NCBI RefSeq assembly: GCF_016820575.1
Contig: NZ_JAEMQH010000003.1
Coordinates: forward strand, 363,528-427,527
DNA: 64,000 bases
Source: Marinobacter sediminum
GTDB taxonomy: Bacteria > Pseudomonadota > Gammaproteobacteria > Pseudomonadales > Oleiphilaceae
Direction of reading: 5' to 3'
A model generated the notes under the pieces. That model did not search any database and had not been told where the DNA came from. It saw only the letters and a program-made list of their open reading frames with translations. Positions 53,842 through 62,873 of this stretch are shown here, in pieces. Each line of letters begins with the position of its first letter. Positions within the stretch are counted from its first letter, which is position 1. The translations under genes were made by a program, and so were the position numbers.

Positions 53842-54677
53842 GTGATCTGATCGACGTATCGGGCCGGCTGCGCAAGATGCCGGCCGAGGCCGGAGAGCCG
53901 GTAACCTATTCCATTGCGGTCGGCGACAGCCGGATCCCGCTCAATGAATACCTCGGTAAGCAGGTTCGCATTGATTTCGAGGGTGTGATTCGTTGCATCA
54001 ACTGCGATCGCACCACCAAGAAGAGCTTCAACCAAGGCTATTGTTTTCCGTGTTTTCGGAAGCTGGCGGCCTGCGACACCTGCATAATGAGCCCGGAGAA
54101 GTGCCACTATCATCTTGGCACCTGTCGCGAGCCGGAGTGGGGCGAGACCCACTGTATGGTGGAGCACGTAGTGTACCTGGCCAACTCGTCGGGCCTCAAA
54201 GTGGGCATTACCCGTGGAACCCAGGTTCCCACCCGCTGGATCGATCAGGGTGCCGTGGATGCCATTCCCATGGTTCGGGTGGCGACCCGATACCTGGCGG
54301 GCCTGGTGGAAGTTGCCTGCAAGGCCCACGTGGCAGACCGGACCAACTGGCGCGCCATGCTCAAGGGCGATGTGCGGGAGTTGAATCTGGCGGAAGAGCG
54401 GCAGAGGATATTAGGTCTGATCGCGGACGATTTGTCGGCATTGAAAGAGTCTCATGGTCCGGATTCAATCCGCGAGGTTGATGAAGACGGTCTGGGGCTC
54501 AGTTATCCGGTGGCTGTCTGGCCGGAAAAAGTGAAAACCCACAACCTGGACAAGGCTCCTGAGGTTGAAGGGGTGCTGGAGGGGATCAAGGGCCAGTATC
54601 TGATCCTGGATACCGGCGTGATCAATATCCGGAAATTTACCGGGTACGAAGTTCGTTTTCGGGTGCTGGGCGACTGA
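53838..54677 (+). CDS. DUF2797 zinc-ribbon protein
   Basis: The 279-residue protein starts with TTG overlapping the yeaC stop. A cysteine-rich N-terminal section (CINC, CFPC, CDTC, CHYHLGTC; about 53-98) probably binds one or two zinc ions. It is followed by EHVVYLANSSGLKVGITRGTQVPTRWIDQGA, which resembles the core of GIY-YIG nuclease-like folds (strand, VGIT, then arginine-containing helix), although the canonical GIY motif is not exact. The protein may therefore bind or cut nucleic acid; this is inference. The remaining C-terminal third contains no recognised motif. Confidence 0.85.
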   Translation: MSDLIDVSGRLRKMPAEAGEPVTYSIAVGDSRIPLNEYLGKQVRIDFEGVIRCINCDRTTKKSFNQGYCFPCFRKLAACDTCIMSPEKCHYHLGTCREPEWGETHCMVEHVVYLANSSGLKVGITRGTQVPTRWIDQGAVDAIPMVRVATRYLAGLVEVACKAHVADRTNWRAMLKGDVRELNLAEERQRILGLIADDLSALKESHGPDSIREVDEDGLGLSYPVAVWPEKVKTHNLDKAPEVEGVLEGIKGQYLILDTGVINIRKFTGYEVRFRVLGD

Positions 54678-54760
54678 TTCGTTCCACACCCGCCTGACCT
54701 GACACATTCCCGCCTGCCGGATTGCCGGCAGTGCGCGGCTGAGTAACCTGGAGATCGACA

Positions 54761-57403
54761 ATGCGCACCAATCAACCCCAGACCATTTACCTGAGCGACT
54801 ATAAAGTGCCGCCTTACCTGGTCGATCACGTCGACTTGCGCTTTGAGTTGTTCGAAAACGGAGCGCGGGTGCACAGCGCCCTGGCGGTGCGGCGCAACCC
54901 CGAGGCTGGCGCCGGTGAAATCCCCCTTGAGCTGGATGGTGACAGCCTGGTTCTGGAATCGGTCGGGCTGGACGGCGTCACGTTGAATGAAGCGGCTTTC
55001 GAAAACCGCGGCGACAAGCTGATTATTTCCTCCGTGCCTGAGCGCTTTGAATTGACGGTGGTCACCTGGCTCGAGCCGCAGAATAATACCCGCCTGGAGG
55101 GGCTGTACAAGTCCTCCGGCATGTTCTGCACCCAGTGCGAGGCGGAAGGCTTCCGTTGCATCACCTATTTCCCCGATCGTCCCGATGTCATGTCCCGTTT
55201 TCGCACCCGAATCGAGGCCGACAAGCAGTCCTACCCGGTCCTGCTGTCCAACGGCAACGATGTTGAGCACGGTGACCTCGAGGATGGCCGCCACTTCGTC
55301 ACCTGGGAAGATCCGTTCCCCAAGCCCTGTTACCTGTTTGCCCTGGTGGCCGGTGATCTGGTTGAGAAGCGGGACACGTTCACCACCTGCTCGGGTCGGG
55401 ACATCGATCTGAGGATGTATGTTGAACCACGCAACTCCGAAAAGTGCGACCACGCCATGGACTCGCTGAAGCGCTCCATGCGCTGGGACGAGGAGGTGTA
55501 TGGCCGTGAGTACGATCTCGACATTTTCATGATTGTCGCGGTTGATGATTTCAACATGGGGGCCATGGAAAACAAGGGCCTGAACATCTTCAACTCGTCC
55601 TGCGTGCTGGCCAGCCAGGATACCGCCACGGACCTTGCCTTCCAGCGTATTGAGGCGATCGTGGCTCATGAATACTTCCACAACTGGTCGGGCAACCGGG
55701 TTACCTGTCGCGACTGGTTCCAGCTCAGCCTGAAAGAAGGCTTCACGGTGTTCCGCGACTCCCAGTTCTCGTCCGACATGGGGTCGCCCACGGTTAAGCG
55801 GATCGAAGACGTAGCCTTGCTGCGCACCGCGCAGTTTGCCGAGGACGGCGGCCCGATGGCGCACCCGATTCGTCCTGCGTCGTACATGGAGATTTCCAAC
55901 TTCTACACCCTGACCATCTATGAGAAGGGTGCCGAAGTGGTACGCATGATCCACACCCTGTTGGGCCCGGATATGTTCCGGAAGGGCAGCGACCTCTATT
56001 TCGAGCGCCACGATGGCCAGGCCGTGACCACCGACGATTTCGTCAAGTCGATGGAAGATGCCTCTGGCCGTGATCTGTCGCAATTCCGGTTGTGGTATGA
56101 GCAGGCGGGCACACCGGTGCTGAACGTCTCTGATGAGTATGATGCAGAGCAGGGCATTTACCGCCTTACCATCAAGCAAGCCATCCCTGACACCCCGGGC
56201 CAGACCGATAAGAAGCCTCAGCACATCCCCTTTGCGCTTGGGCTACTCGGTGGCAAGGGTGAGTCTCTGCCGCTGCGTCTGCAGGCAGGTGAGCAAGATG
56301 CACCCACGGAGCGAGTGCTGGAGTTGACCGGCGAGACCCAGGTGTTTGAATTTCATGGTCTCGACGAATGCCCGGTGCCGTCGCTTCTGCGGCAGTTCTC
56401 TGCTCCGGTCCGTGTGCGCTACCCCTGGACCCGGGAGCAGCTGCTGTTCCTGATGAGCCACGATCCGGACGGCTTTAACCGTTGGGACGCCGGCGAGCGG
56501 CTGGCAGTGGATGTGATTCAATCGCTGGTGGGTACTCCGAAAGATGCACCGGTCGATTCCAGGCTGGTGACCGCCTATCGGCATCTGGTGTCGGACTCGT
56601 CCCTTGATCAGGCGCTGGTCGCCAAAATGCTGCAGCTGCCGTCGGAGGCCTACCTGATCGAGTTAGCGGAGAGTGCCGATGCACCGGCCATTCATGACGC
56701 CCGCGCGCGGGTACTCAAGCACCTGGCCATAGCACTTCGTGATGACCTGGTCGCCTGCTACCGTCGCAATGTCGAGACAGGGGCCTATCAGGTCACACCT
56801 GACCAGATTGCCCGTCGCAGTCTGCGCAACACCGCACTGGCGTGGCTGCTGCAGATTAACGACGAAGAAGGTCGGGAGCTGGCGCTGCGTCAGTTCCGGG
56901 AAGCGGACAACATGACCGATCGTATGGGTGCACTTCGCGCGCTGGTGAACTCGGATTATGAAGCGGACCGCGCCCACGTTCTGGAGCAATTCTACGAGCG
57001 CTTCAAGGACGATCCGCAGGTGGTCGAGCAATGGTTCTCGGTGCAGGCCGCCAGTGACCGAGCTGGCCAGTTGCCACAGATTTATCAGTTACTCGAGCAC
57101 GAGGCATTCGATTGGAAAAACCCGAACAAGGTGCGTTCAGTGGTGGGTGCCTTTGCTGGTCAGAATCTGGCCGCGTTCCACAGTCGCGACGGTTCCGGTT
57201 ACGATTTTCTCGCCGATCAGGTCTGCCGTCTGGATGACAGCAACCCGCAAATCGCGGCCCGATTAGTGACGCCGTTGACGCGTTGGAGGCGCTTCGCGCC
57301 GGCTTACAGTCAGCGTATGAAGGCCGCGCTGGAGCGGATCCGTGATAAAACGGGTCTGTCACGGGACGTTTATGAAGTGGTCCATAAGAGTCTGGCTGGC
57401 TAA
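54761..57403 (+). CDS. pepN: Aminopeptidase N
   Basis: PepN is the main cytoplasmic M1 zinc aminopeptidase. The 880-residue protein has the exopeptidase motif MGAMENKGLNIF (GAMEN, about 265-275), the zinc site HEYFHNWSGNRVTCRDWFQLSLKEG (HExxH plus downstream Glu), and the E. coli-like C-terminal helical domain ending in YSQRMKAALERIRDKTGLSRDVYEVVHKSL. Length is close to E. coli PepN (870). The gene is probably transcribed alone; a perfect 12-bp hairpin lies just after the stop codon. Confidence 0.96.
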   Translation: MRTNQPQTIYLSDYKVPPYLVDHVDLRFELFENGARVHSALAVRRNPEAGAGEIPLELDGDSLVLESVGLDGVTLNEAAFENRGDKLIISSVPERFELTVVTWLEPQNNTRLEGLYKSSGMFCTQCEAEGFRCITYFPDRPDVMSRFRTRIEADKQSYPVLLSNGNDVEHGDLEDGRHFVTWEDPFPKPCYLFALVAGDLVEKRDTFTTCSGRDIDLRMYVEPRNSEKCDHAMDSLKRSMRWDEEVYGREYDLDIFMIVAVDDFNMGAMENKGLNIFNSSCVLASQDTATDLAFQRIEAIVAHEYFHNWSGNRVTCRDWFQLSLKEGFTVFRDSQFSSDMGSPTVKRIEDVALLRTAQFAEDGGPMAHPIRPASYMEISNFYTLTIYEKGAEVVRMIHTLLGPDMFRKGSDLYFERHDGQAVTTDDFVKSMEDASGRDLSQFRLWYEQAGTPVLNVSDEYDAEQGIYRLTIKQAIPDTPGQTDKKPQHIPFALGLLGGKGESLPLRLQAGEQDAPTERVLELTGETQVFEFHGLDECPVPSLLRQFSAPVRVRYPWTREQLLFLMSHDPDGFNRWDAGERLAVDVIQSLVGTPKDAPVDSRLVTAYRHLVSDSSLDQALVAKMLQLPSEAYLIELAESADAPAIHDARARVLKHLAIALRDDLVACYRRNVETGAYQVTPDQIARRSLRNTALAWLLQINDEEGRELALRQFREADNMTDRMGALRALVNSDYEADRAHVLEQFYERFKDDPQVVEQWFSVQAASDRAGQLPQIYQLLEHEAFDWKNPNKVRSVVGAFAGQNLAAFHSRDGSGYDFLADQVCRLDDSNPQIAARLVTPLTRWRRFAPAYSQRMKAALERIRDKTGLSRDVYEVVHKSLAG

Positions 57404-57418
57404 TCGTTGAAGGGGCGT

Positions 57419-57453
57419 TCCAGCTGTGTCGGCTAATCAAAGACACAGCTGGA
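57419..57453 (+). other. Perfect 12-bp hairpin after pepN
   Basis: TCCAGCTGTGTC (57419-57430) and GACACAGCTGGA (57442-57453) are exact reverse complements around an 11-base loop, starting 15 bases after the pepN stop. No T-run follows (TACAAAATCG), so it is not a textbook intrinsic terminator. Confidence 0.55.
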
Positions 57454-57579
57454 TACAAAATCGCACTTTTGATCGATAGACAATCTTGGACGTTCGTCTA
57501 GTCTGTGGCAAAGTCTGTGTCATGAGCAGACAACAATAAAAGGCCCTTCAGAGGCTTCCAGACGGACTAAGGTTACACA

Positions 57580-58968
57580 ATGAGATACAATAAGAACGCT
57601 ATTCTCGGCGGCCTTATGGCCCTTTCTGTCGCCGCGGCACCAGCGTACGCTGCGGTTTCATCCAGCCAGGCTGCACGTCTGGGCAATGATCTGACCCCCT
57701 TCGGTTCACCGATGGCTGGTAACGAGGCGGGCACTATCCCGGCCTGGGATGGCGGTATCACCGAGCCGCCGGCAAGTTACGAAGGCAGTGGCCATCATCA
57801 TCCGAACCCGTTTCCGGATGATGAGGTGCTATTTACGATCAATGCCGACAATGCGGATCAGTATTCCGAGCATTTGACCGATGGCCTTAAGGCCATGTTT
57901 GAGGCGTATCCGACCACGTTCGAGATTCCCGTCTACAAAACTCGTCGAAGCCATTCGCTACCGGAATTCGTCGAGAAAGATACCCGTGAGAACGCCACCA
58001 GCGCGAAGATCGTTGGTGAAGGTGCCGGACTTGATGGCGCCTTTGGCGGCTATCCGTTCCCGATTCTGAGCGGCAATGACGAGCAGAAAGCCTGGCAGGT
58101 CATCTGGAACCATCTGACTCGCTGGCGTGGTATTTCTTTGACCCGCCGTTCCAGTGAAGTGGCTGTTCAGCAGAACGGCGATTACACGCTGGTGACGTCG
58201 CAGCAGGAAGCGTTCTTCAATTACTACAATCCCGAGGGCGGTGAAAACACGCTCGACAACGTCATTTTCTACTACCTGTCGTTCACTCAGTCGCCACCCC
58301 GTCTGGCCGGTGGTGCGATCCTGGTTCACGAAACCCTGAACCAGATCATTAATCCGCGAAACGGCTGGGGCTATAACGCCGGACAGCGCCGGGTACGCAG
58401 AGCGCCCAACCTGGGTTATGATTCCCCCATCGCGGCGGCGGACAACCTTCGTACAGCGGACGATACCGACATTTTTAACGGTGCCTTGGACCGTTACAAC
58501 TGGACGTATGAAGGCAAGCGGGAGATTTACATCCCCTACAACAACTATGAAATCGCCCAGAAGGGGCTGTCTTACTCTGAAATTCTGGGCAAGACCCATC
58601 TCAATCCGGACCTGATGCGTTGGGAATTGCACCGTGTTCATGTAGTTACCGCTACACTGAAGGACGGCGAGCGACACATCTACGCCAAGCGCCGCTTCTA
58701 CGTGGACGAGGATAGCTGGAATACTGCACTTCTCGACCAGTACGATGGCCGCGGCGAGCTCTGGCGCGTGAGCATGGGCGTTCTGAAGAATTATTACGAG
58801 TTGCCGGGCACCTGGACGGCGCTGGAGGCCTTCCACGACCTGCAGGCCCGCCGGTATCACGTCCAGGGTCTGGACACGGAAGAGCAGAGCACGACGGTCT
58901 TCACCGACGACGTTCCGAACAAACGGTACTTCTCTCCGGCCGCGTTGCGGCGTCGGAGTGTTCGCTAA
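57580..58968 (+). CDS. DUF1329 family exported protein
   Basis: The 462-residue protein has a signal peptide (cleavage after APAYA) and belongs to the DUF1329 family, recognised by the N-terminal LGNDLTPFGSPMAGNEAGTIPAWDGGI and the later IYIPYNNYEIAQKG, LNPDLMRWELHRVHVVTATLKDGERHIYAKRRFYVDEDSW. The fold is thought to be LolB/LolA-like, a lipid-binding envelope protein. In pseudomonads such genes occur with DUF1302, YCF48 and RND proteins; here YCF48 and RND follow but DUF1302 is missing. TAAGG precedes the ATG. Two hairpins lie between this gene and the next. Confidence 0.9.
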   Translation: MRYNKNAILGGLMALSVAAAPAYAAVSSSQAARLGNDLTPFGSPMAGNEAGTIPAWDGGITEPPASYEGSGHHHPNPFPDDEVLFTINADNADQYSEHLTDGLKAMFEAYPTTFEIPVYKTRRSHSLPEFVEKDTRENATSAKIVGEGAGLDGAFGGYPFPILSGNDEQKAWQVIWNHLTRWRGISLTRRSSEVAVQQNGDYTLVTSQQEAFFNYYNPEGGENTLDNVIFYYLSFTQSPPRLAGGAILVHETLNQIINPRNGWGYNAGQRRVRRAPNLGYDSPIAAADNLRTADDTDIFNGALDRYNWTYEGKREIYIPYNNYEIAQKGLSYSEILGKTHLNPDLMRWELHRVHVVTATLKDGERHIYAKRRFYVDEDSWNTALLDQYDGRGELWRVSMGVLKNYYELPGTWTALEAFHDLQARRYHVQGLDTEEQSTTVFTDDVPNKRYFSPAALRRRSVR

Positions 58969-58991
58969 ATTTCAGCGAAAATGGAACCCTC

Positions 58992-59047
58992 TGTGCCAAC
59001 TTAACGTTGGCACATACCATGCCGGCAACTTTCGGGTTGTCGGTATG
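58992..59047 (+). other. Two consecutive intercistronic hairpins
   Basis: Between the DUF1329 and YCF48 genes, TGTGCCAAC/GTTGGCACA (58992-59014, perfect 9-bp stem, 5-base loop) is followed by CCGGCAAC/GTTGTCGG (59022-59043, eight pairs including one G-U), with CATA/TATG closing outside. No U-run follows either one. They are likely sites of mRNA processing or stabilisation within one operon. Confidence 0.55.
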
Positions 59048-59112
59048 TTTGTGCTGAAGGGCTCGACAACTGATTCAAGTTACACAGTTACCAACAACTA
59101 TAGGCAATCCGA

Positions 59113-60258
59113 ATGGCTACAAGCTTTATGTGCAAAACCCTTGGTGCAGCATGCCTTGGGCTTTCCATGGCCTGTGCGACCCCTGTTGCATTCGCACTTG
59201 CGGACGTCATCGAAACACCGGCGCGTCCAACAGAGCTGGCTCCTGACAATCTTCTGAACGATGTAGAGCGTGCTGGCGATCGCCTCGTGGCGATTGGCGA
59301 GCGTGGTCATATCATCTTTTCAGATGATGAGGGGGCAACCTGGACTCAGGCAGAGGTTCCGGTATCTGTCACGCTGACCGGCGTCGATTTCGGCAGCGAA
59401 ACTCATGGCTGGGCTGTTGGACACAGTGGTGTGGTGCTCCATTCGGACGATGCCGGCGAAACCTGGCAGCTTCAGCTGACTGGTATCCGCGCCGCGGAGC
59501 TGGCTATCGAGAGCCAGGAAGAAGCCATTGCAGAGATGGAAGAGCGTATCGCAGCTGCCCCGGAGGACGAGAAATCGGACCTGGAATGGGCTCTGGACGA
59601 TCTGCTCTTTGCTCTTGAGAACATGCAGGCTGACCTCGATATCGGTCCGGTCAATCCGTTCCTGGATGTCTGGTTCGGCGATGAGGACACCGGTTTTGTT
59701 GTCGGTGCCTATGGTCTGTTCTTCCACACGCAGGACGGTGGCGAGACTTGGCAGGACTGGTCGCCGCGACTGGAAAACGACCAGAACTTCCACCTGAATG
59801 CGATCACCCAGATCAGCGGCGGCGCCATGGTGATTGCCGGTGAGGCTGGCCAGATCCATGTCTCCGTCGATAACGGTCAGACCTGGGAGCGTCGTGAAAG
59901 TCCTTATCCTGGTTCGCTGTTCGGTGTGACTGGCACCAGTCAGGCGGACGAAGTGCTGGTCTTTGGTCTGCGTGGAACGCTGATGCAATCCTCCGACCTG
60001 GGTCAGACCTGGACCATGGTCAATACTGGCTCCACCGCAACGCTCAATGACGGTGTGTACCTGAATTCCCGGATCATCCTGGTCGGTAACGGCGGCGCCG
60101 TACTTACCAGTGGTAACGGTGGTGATACTTTCCAGGAGTATCTCCGTGATGACCGGCTGGGTCTCATGAGCGTGGTGCCGATTTCTGGCACTGAATTGCT
60201 GTTGGTCGGTGAGGGTGGTGTTACCACGACCAATGCCAAAGGCAAAAACCTTCAATAA
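59113..60258 (+). CDS. YCF48/BNR-repeat exported protein
   Basis: The 381-residue protein has a signal peptide (cleavage near AFALA) and a beta-propeller of YCF48/BNR type: repeats such as HIIFSDDEGATWTQ, VVLHSDDAGETWQLQ, LFFHTQDGGETWQDW, HVSVDNGQTWER and LMQSSDLGQTWTM show the Asp-box S/N-x-D-x-G-x-T-W. A charged helical hairpin (about 135-180: EEAIAEMEERIAAAPEDEKSD) interrupts the propeller, an insertion absent from plant YCF48. It lies between the DUF1329 and RND genes and probably assists their envelope complex. Confidence 0.88.
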   Translation: MATSFMCKTLGAACLGLSMACATPVAFALADVIETPARPTELAPDNLLNDVERAGDRLVAIGERGHIIFSDDEGATWTQAEVPVSVTLTGVDFGSETHGWAVGHSGVVLHSDDAGETWQLQLTGIRAAELAIESQEEAIAEMEERIAAAPEDEKSDLEWALDDLLFALENMQADLDIGPVNPFLDVWFGDEDTGFVVGAYGLFFHTQDGGETWQDWSPRLENDQNFHLNAITQISGGAMVIAGEAGQIHVSVDNGQTWERRESPYPGSLFGVTGTSQADEVLVFGLRGTLMQSSDLGQTWTMVNTGSTATLNDGVYLNSRIILVGNGGAVLTSGNGGDTFQEYLRDDRLGLMSVVPISGTELLLVGEGGVTTTNAKGKNLQ

Positions 60259-60304
60259 TGCCCTGATGTGGCAACAACCGAACAGACAATTAAGGGGCTT
60301 TTGA

Positions 60305-62689
60305 ATGTCTAACCTTAAGCATGGCAAGGATGAGCATTACCTGACGACGCCAAAAGCAGAGCCGTTCCTGGAACGCCTGATCTTTAATAATCGCGCCGTT
60401 ATCCTTTTTGGCTTCGTGCTGCTCACGCTCTTCTTGGGCTACAACGCCGCGAAGATCCAGCCGGACGCCAGTTTCGAGCGGATGATTCCGCTTGAGCACC
60501 CGTACATCATCAACATGCTCGATCACCGGGACGATCTCCAGAATCTCGGTAACTTCGTCCGTATTGCGGTGGAAGTTGAAGAAGGCGATATCTTCACCGC
60601 CGAGTACATGGAAACCCTGAAGCAGATCACCGACGAGGTGTTCTACCTGGATGGTGTTGACCGCTCCGGTCTCAAATCCATGTGGACCTCGAACGTCCGC
60701 TGGGTTGAGGTAACCGAGCAGGGCTTCCAGGGCGGCACGGTCATCCCGGATGACTACGACGGCTCTAAAACCAGTCTGGAAGCTTTGCGCCAGAATGCGC
60801 TGCGCTCCAACGAAGTAGGGCGCCTGATTGCTGACAACTTCAAGTCGACGATTGTGTACGCGCCACTCTACGAAACCAATCCTGAAACCGGCCAGCCGCT
60901 GGATTACGGCGAGTTTTCTCGTCAGCTCGAAGAGAAAATTCGCGCAAAGTACGAAGAACAGAACCCCAACGTTGAAATCCACATTGTTGGTTTTGCGAAG
61001 AAGGTCGGTGACCTGATTGAAGGTATCGGTTCAATCGCCTGGTTTGCCGGTATCACCATCGTCCTGACCACGCTGCTGCTGTTCTGGTACTCCCGCTGCA
61101 TCGCCGGCACACTGGTTCCGGTATTTACCTCGATCGTTGCTGTGTTCCTGCAGCTGGGCGCACTGCGCCTGCTGGGCTATGGCCTCGACCCGTACTCTGT
61201 ACTGGTTCCATTCCTGGTGTTTGCGATTGGTATCAGTCACGGGGTTCAGATTGTCAACGCCATGGCGGTTGAATCGGCCAAAGGTTTTGACGCGATAACG
61301 GCGGCCCGGTTGGCGTTCCGTGCGCTCTATATTCCGGGCATGCTGGCCCTGATTTCCGATGCTTTTGGCTTCCTGACGCTGTTCTTCATTGAGATCGACG
61401 TAATCCGGGATCTGGCGGTGGCGGCCGGTATCGGTGTTGCCTTTGTAATTATCACCAACCTGGTGCTGCACGTTCTGATGATGTCGTACATTGGCATTTC
61501 CAAGGGTGGCGTGAAGCATGTCCAGAACCACGGCGAAAAGCAGGACCGCAAATGGCGTGTGCTGTCGTACTTCTCCCACCCCGGTGTTGCACCGATTTCC
61601 CTGCTGATTGCGGTGATCGGACTCGGTCTGGGTCTGTACTACAAGCAGGACCTAAAAGTGGGCGATCTGGATCGCGGTGCTCCTGAGCTGCGCGCAGACT
61701 CCCGCTACAACAAGGACAACGCCTTTATTATCGATAACTACTCCACCAGTGCCGACGTGCTTGTGGTGATGGTGAAGACGCCGGTTGAGCAATGTACTCA
61801 GCACGACGTTCTGCGCGCTATGGACAGCCTGCAGTGGGAATTGCAGAACACCCCGGGCGTCCAGTCTTCGGCCTCTCTGGCAGACGTCTCCAAGATCGTA
61901 ACCAAGGCACTGAACGAGGGTAACTGGAACTGGTACGAGATCTCCCGTAACCAGACCATCATCAACGCGTCTATCCGTAACGCACCGTCAGGCCTGATCA
62001 ACACTGACTGCAGTCTGACCCCGGTGCTGGTGTTCCTGGAGGATCACAAGGCAGAGACCCTGCAAACCGTGGTTGAGCGGGTTGAGGAATTCGCCTCAAA
62101 CGCCAGCAACGAGCAGCACACGTTCCTGCTGGCAGCCGGTAACGCCGGCGTGGAAGCGGCCACCAACGAGGTCATTTCCAACGCTAAGGACAAGATGCTG
62201 ATCATGGTCTACGGCGTGGTGAGTCTGCTGTGTCTGTTGACCTTCCGTTCAATCCGGGCAGTATTGTGCATCGTGGTACCGCTGGGGCTGACCTCCATCC
62301 TTTGTGAGGCGATCATGGCGGTCTCGGGTATCGGTATCAAAGTTGCCACGCTGCCTGTTATCGCGCTTGGTGTCGGTATCGGTGTCGACTACGGTATCTA
62401 CATCTACAGTAAGCTTGAGAAGTTCCTGCTGGAAGGCAAGCCACTTCAGGAAGCTTACTTCGAGACTCTGAAGTCTACCGGTAAAGCGGTTATGTTCACC
62501 GGCGTGACCCTCGGTCTTGGCGTGGTGACCTGGATCTTCTCTCCGATCAAGTTCCAGGCAGACATGGGCTTCCTGCTGTTCTTCATGTTCCTGTGGAACA
62601 TGGTGGGCGCAATCTGGCTGCTGCCGGCCCTGGCGCGCTTCCTGCTGCGTCCGGATCGCATGTTGGCCAAGGCTCAAGCCGGGAAATAA
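60305..62689 (+). CDS. RND/MMPL family transporter
   Basis: The 794-residue inner-membrane protein has the RND superfamily layout of the MMPL/HpnN subgroup: a first helix (about 30-50), a large periplasmic domain, a helix block (about 235-440), a second periplasmic domain and a final helix block (about 640-780). Motifs include LVPFLVFAIGISHGVQIVNAM and VIALGVGIGVDYGIYIYSK (transmembrane segment 4 and its repeat with acidic residues). Members move lipids, sterols or hydrophobic compounds. In this operon it follows the DUF1329 and YCF48 proteins, so it likely exports or sorts a lipidic substrate through the envelope. A strong terminator follows. Confidence 0.9.
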   Translation: MSNLKHGKDEHYLTTPKAEPFLERLIFNNRAVILFGFVLLTLFLGYNAAKIQPDASFERMIPLEHPYIINMLDHRDDLQNLGNFVRIAVEVEEGDIFTAEYMETLKQITDEVFYLDGVDRSGLKSMWTSNVRWVEVTEQGFQGGTVIPDDYDGSKTSLEALRQNALRSNEVGRLIADNFKSTIVYAPLYETNPETGQPLDYGEFSRQLEEKIRAKYEEQNPNVEIHIVGFAKKVGDLIEGIGSIAWFAGITIVLTTLLLFWYSRCIAGTLVPVFTSIVAVFLQLGALRLLGYGLDPYSVLVPFLVFAIGISHGVQIVNAMAVESAKGFDAITAARLAFRALYIPGMLALISDAFGFLTLFFIEIDVIRDLAVAAGIGVAFVIITNLVLHVLMMSYIGISKGGVKHVQNHGEKQDRKWRVLSYFSHPGVAPISLLIAVIGLGLGLYYKQDLKVGDLDRGAPELRADSRYNKDNAFIIDNYSTSADVLVVMVKTPVEQCTQHDVLRAMDSLQWELQNTPGVQSSASLADVSKIVTKALNEGNWNWYEISRNQTIINASIRNAPSGLINTDCSLTPVLVFLEDHKAETLQTVVERVEEFASNASNEQHTFLLAAGNAGVEAATNEVISNAKDKMLIMVYGVVSLLCLLTFRSIRAVLCIVVPLGLTSILCEAIMAVSGIGIKVATLPVIALGVGIGVDYGIYIYSKLEKFLLEGKPLQEAYFETLKSTGKAVMFTGVTLGLGVVTWIFSPIKFQADMGFLLFFMFLWNMVGAIWLLPALARFLLRPDRMLAKAQAGK

Positions 62690-62706
62690 TCCCTTTCCGG
62701 ACCTGC

Positions 62707-62733
62707 AAAAAAGCCCGCTCTGCGGGCTTTTTT
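62707..62733 (+). terminator. Rho-independent terminator after the RND gene
   Basis: Six A residues, stem GCCCGC/GCGGGC with a TCT loop, then six T residues form a symmetric hairpin 18 bases after the RND stop. It separates the DUF1329 operon from the TAXI gene. Confidence 0.93.
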
Positions 62734-62873
62734 GTTGAAGGGTCAAACGGTTAGCGTTGAGGGGCCTACTTTATTTATAATGTGATCTGGTCTATGTTCT
62801 AAAACGAACCATAAGCTCCTTCGAGCGCATCGTAGGGCTTTGAAAATAACGAACCAGAAAAGGAAAAACTCTC

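Noticed and set aside
54700..54740. Hairpin CTGCCGG-ATTG-CCGGCAG upstream of pepN as a terminator
   Set aside because: There is no T-run after it and it lies just before the pepN ribosome-binding site; a 7-bp GC stem alone is not sufficient.
57496..57503. GTCTAGTC shared by the DUF1329 upstream region and the inverted repeat at 49057-49089
   Set aside because: An 8-base match within different contexts is expected by chance in 64 kb.
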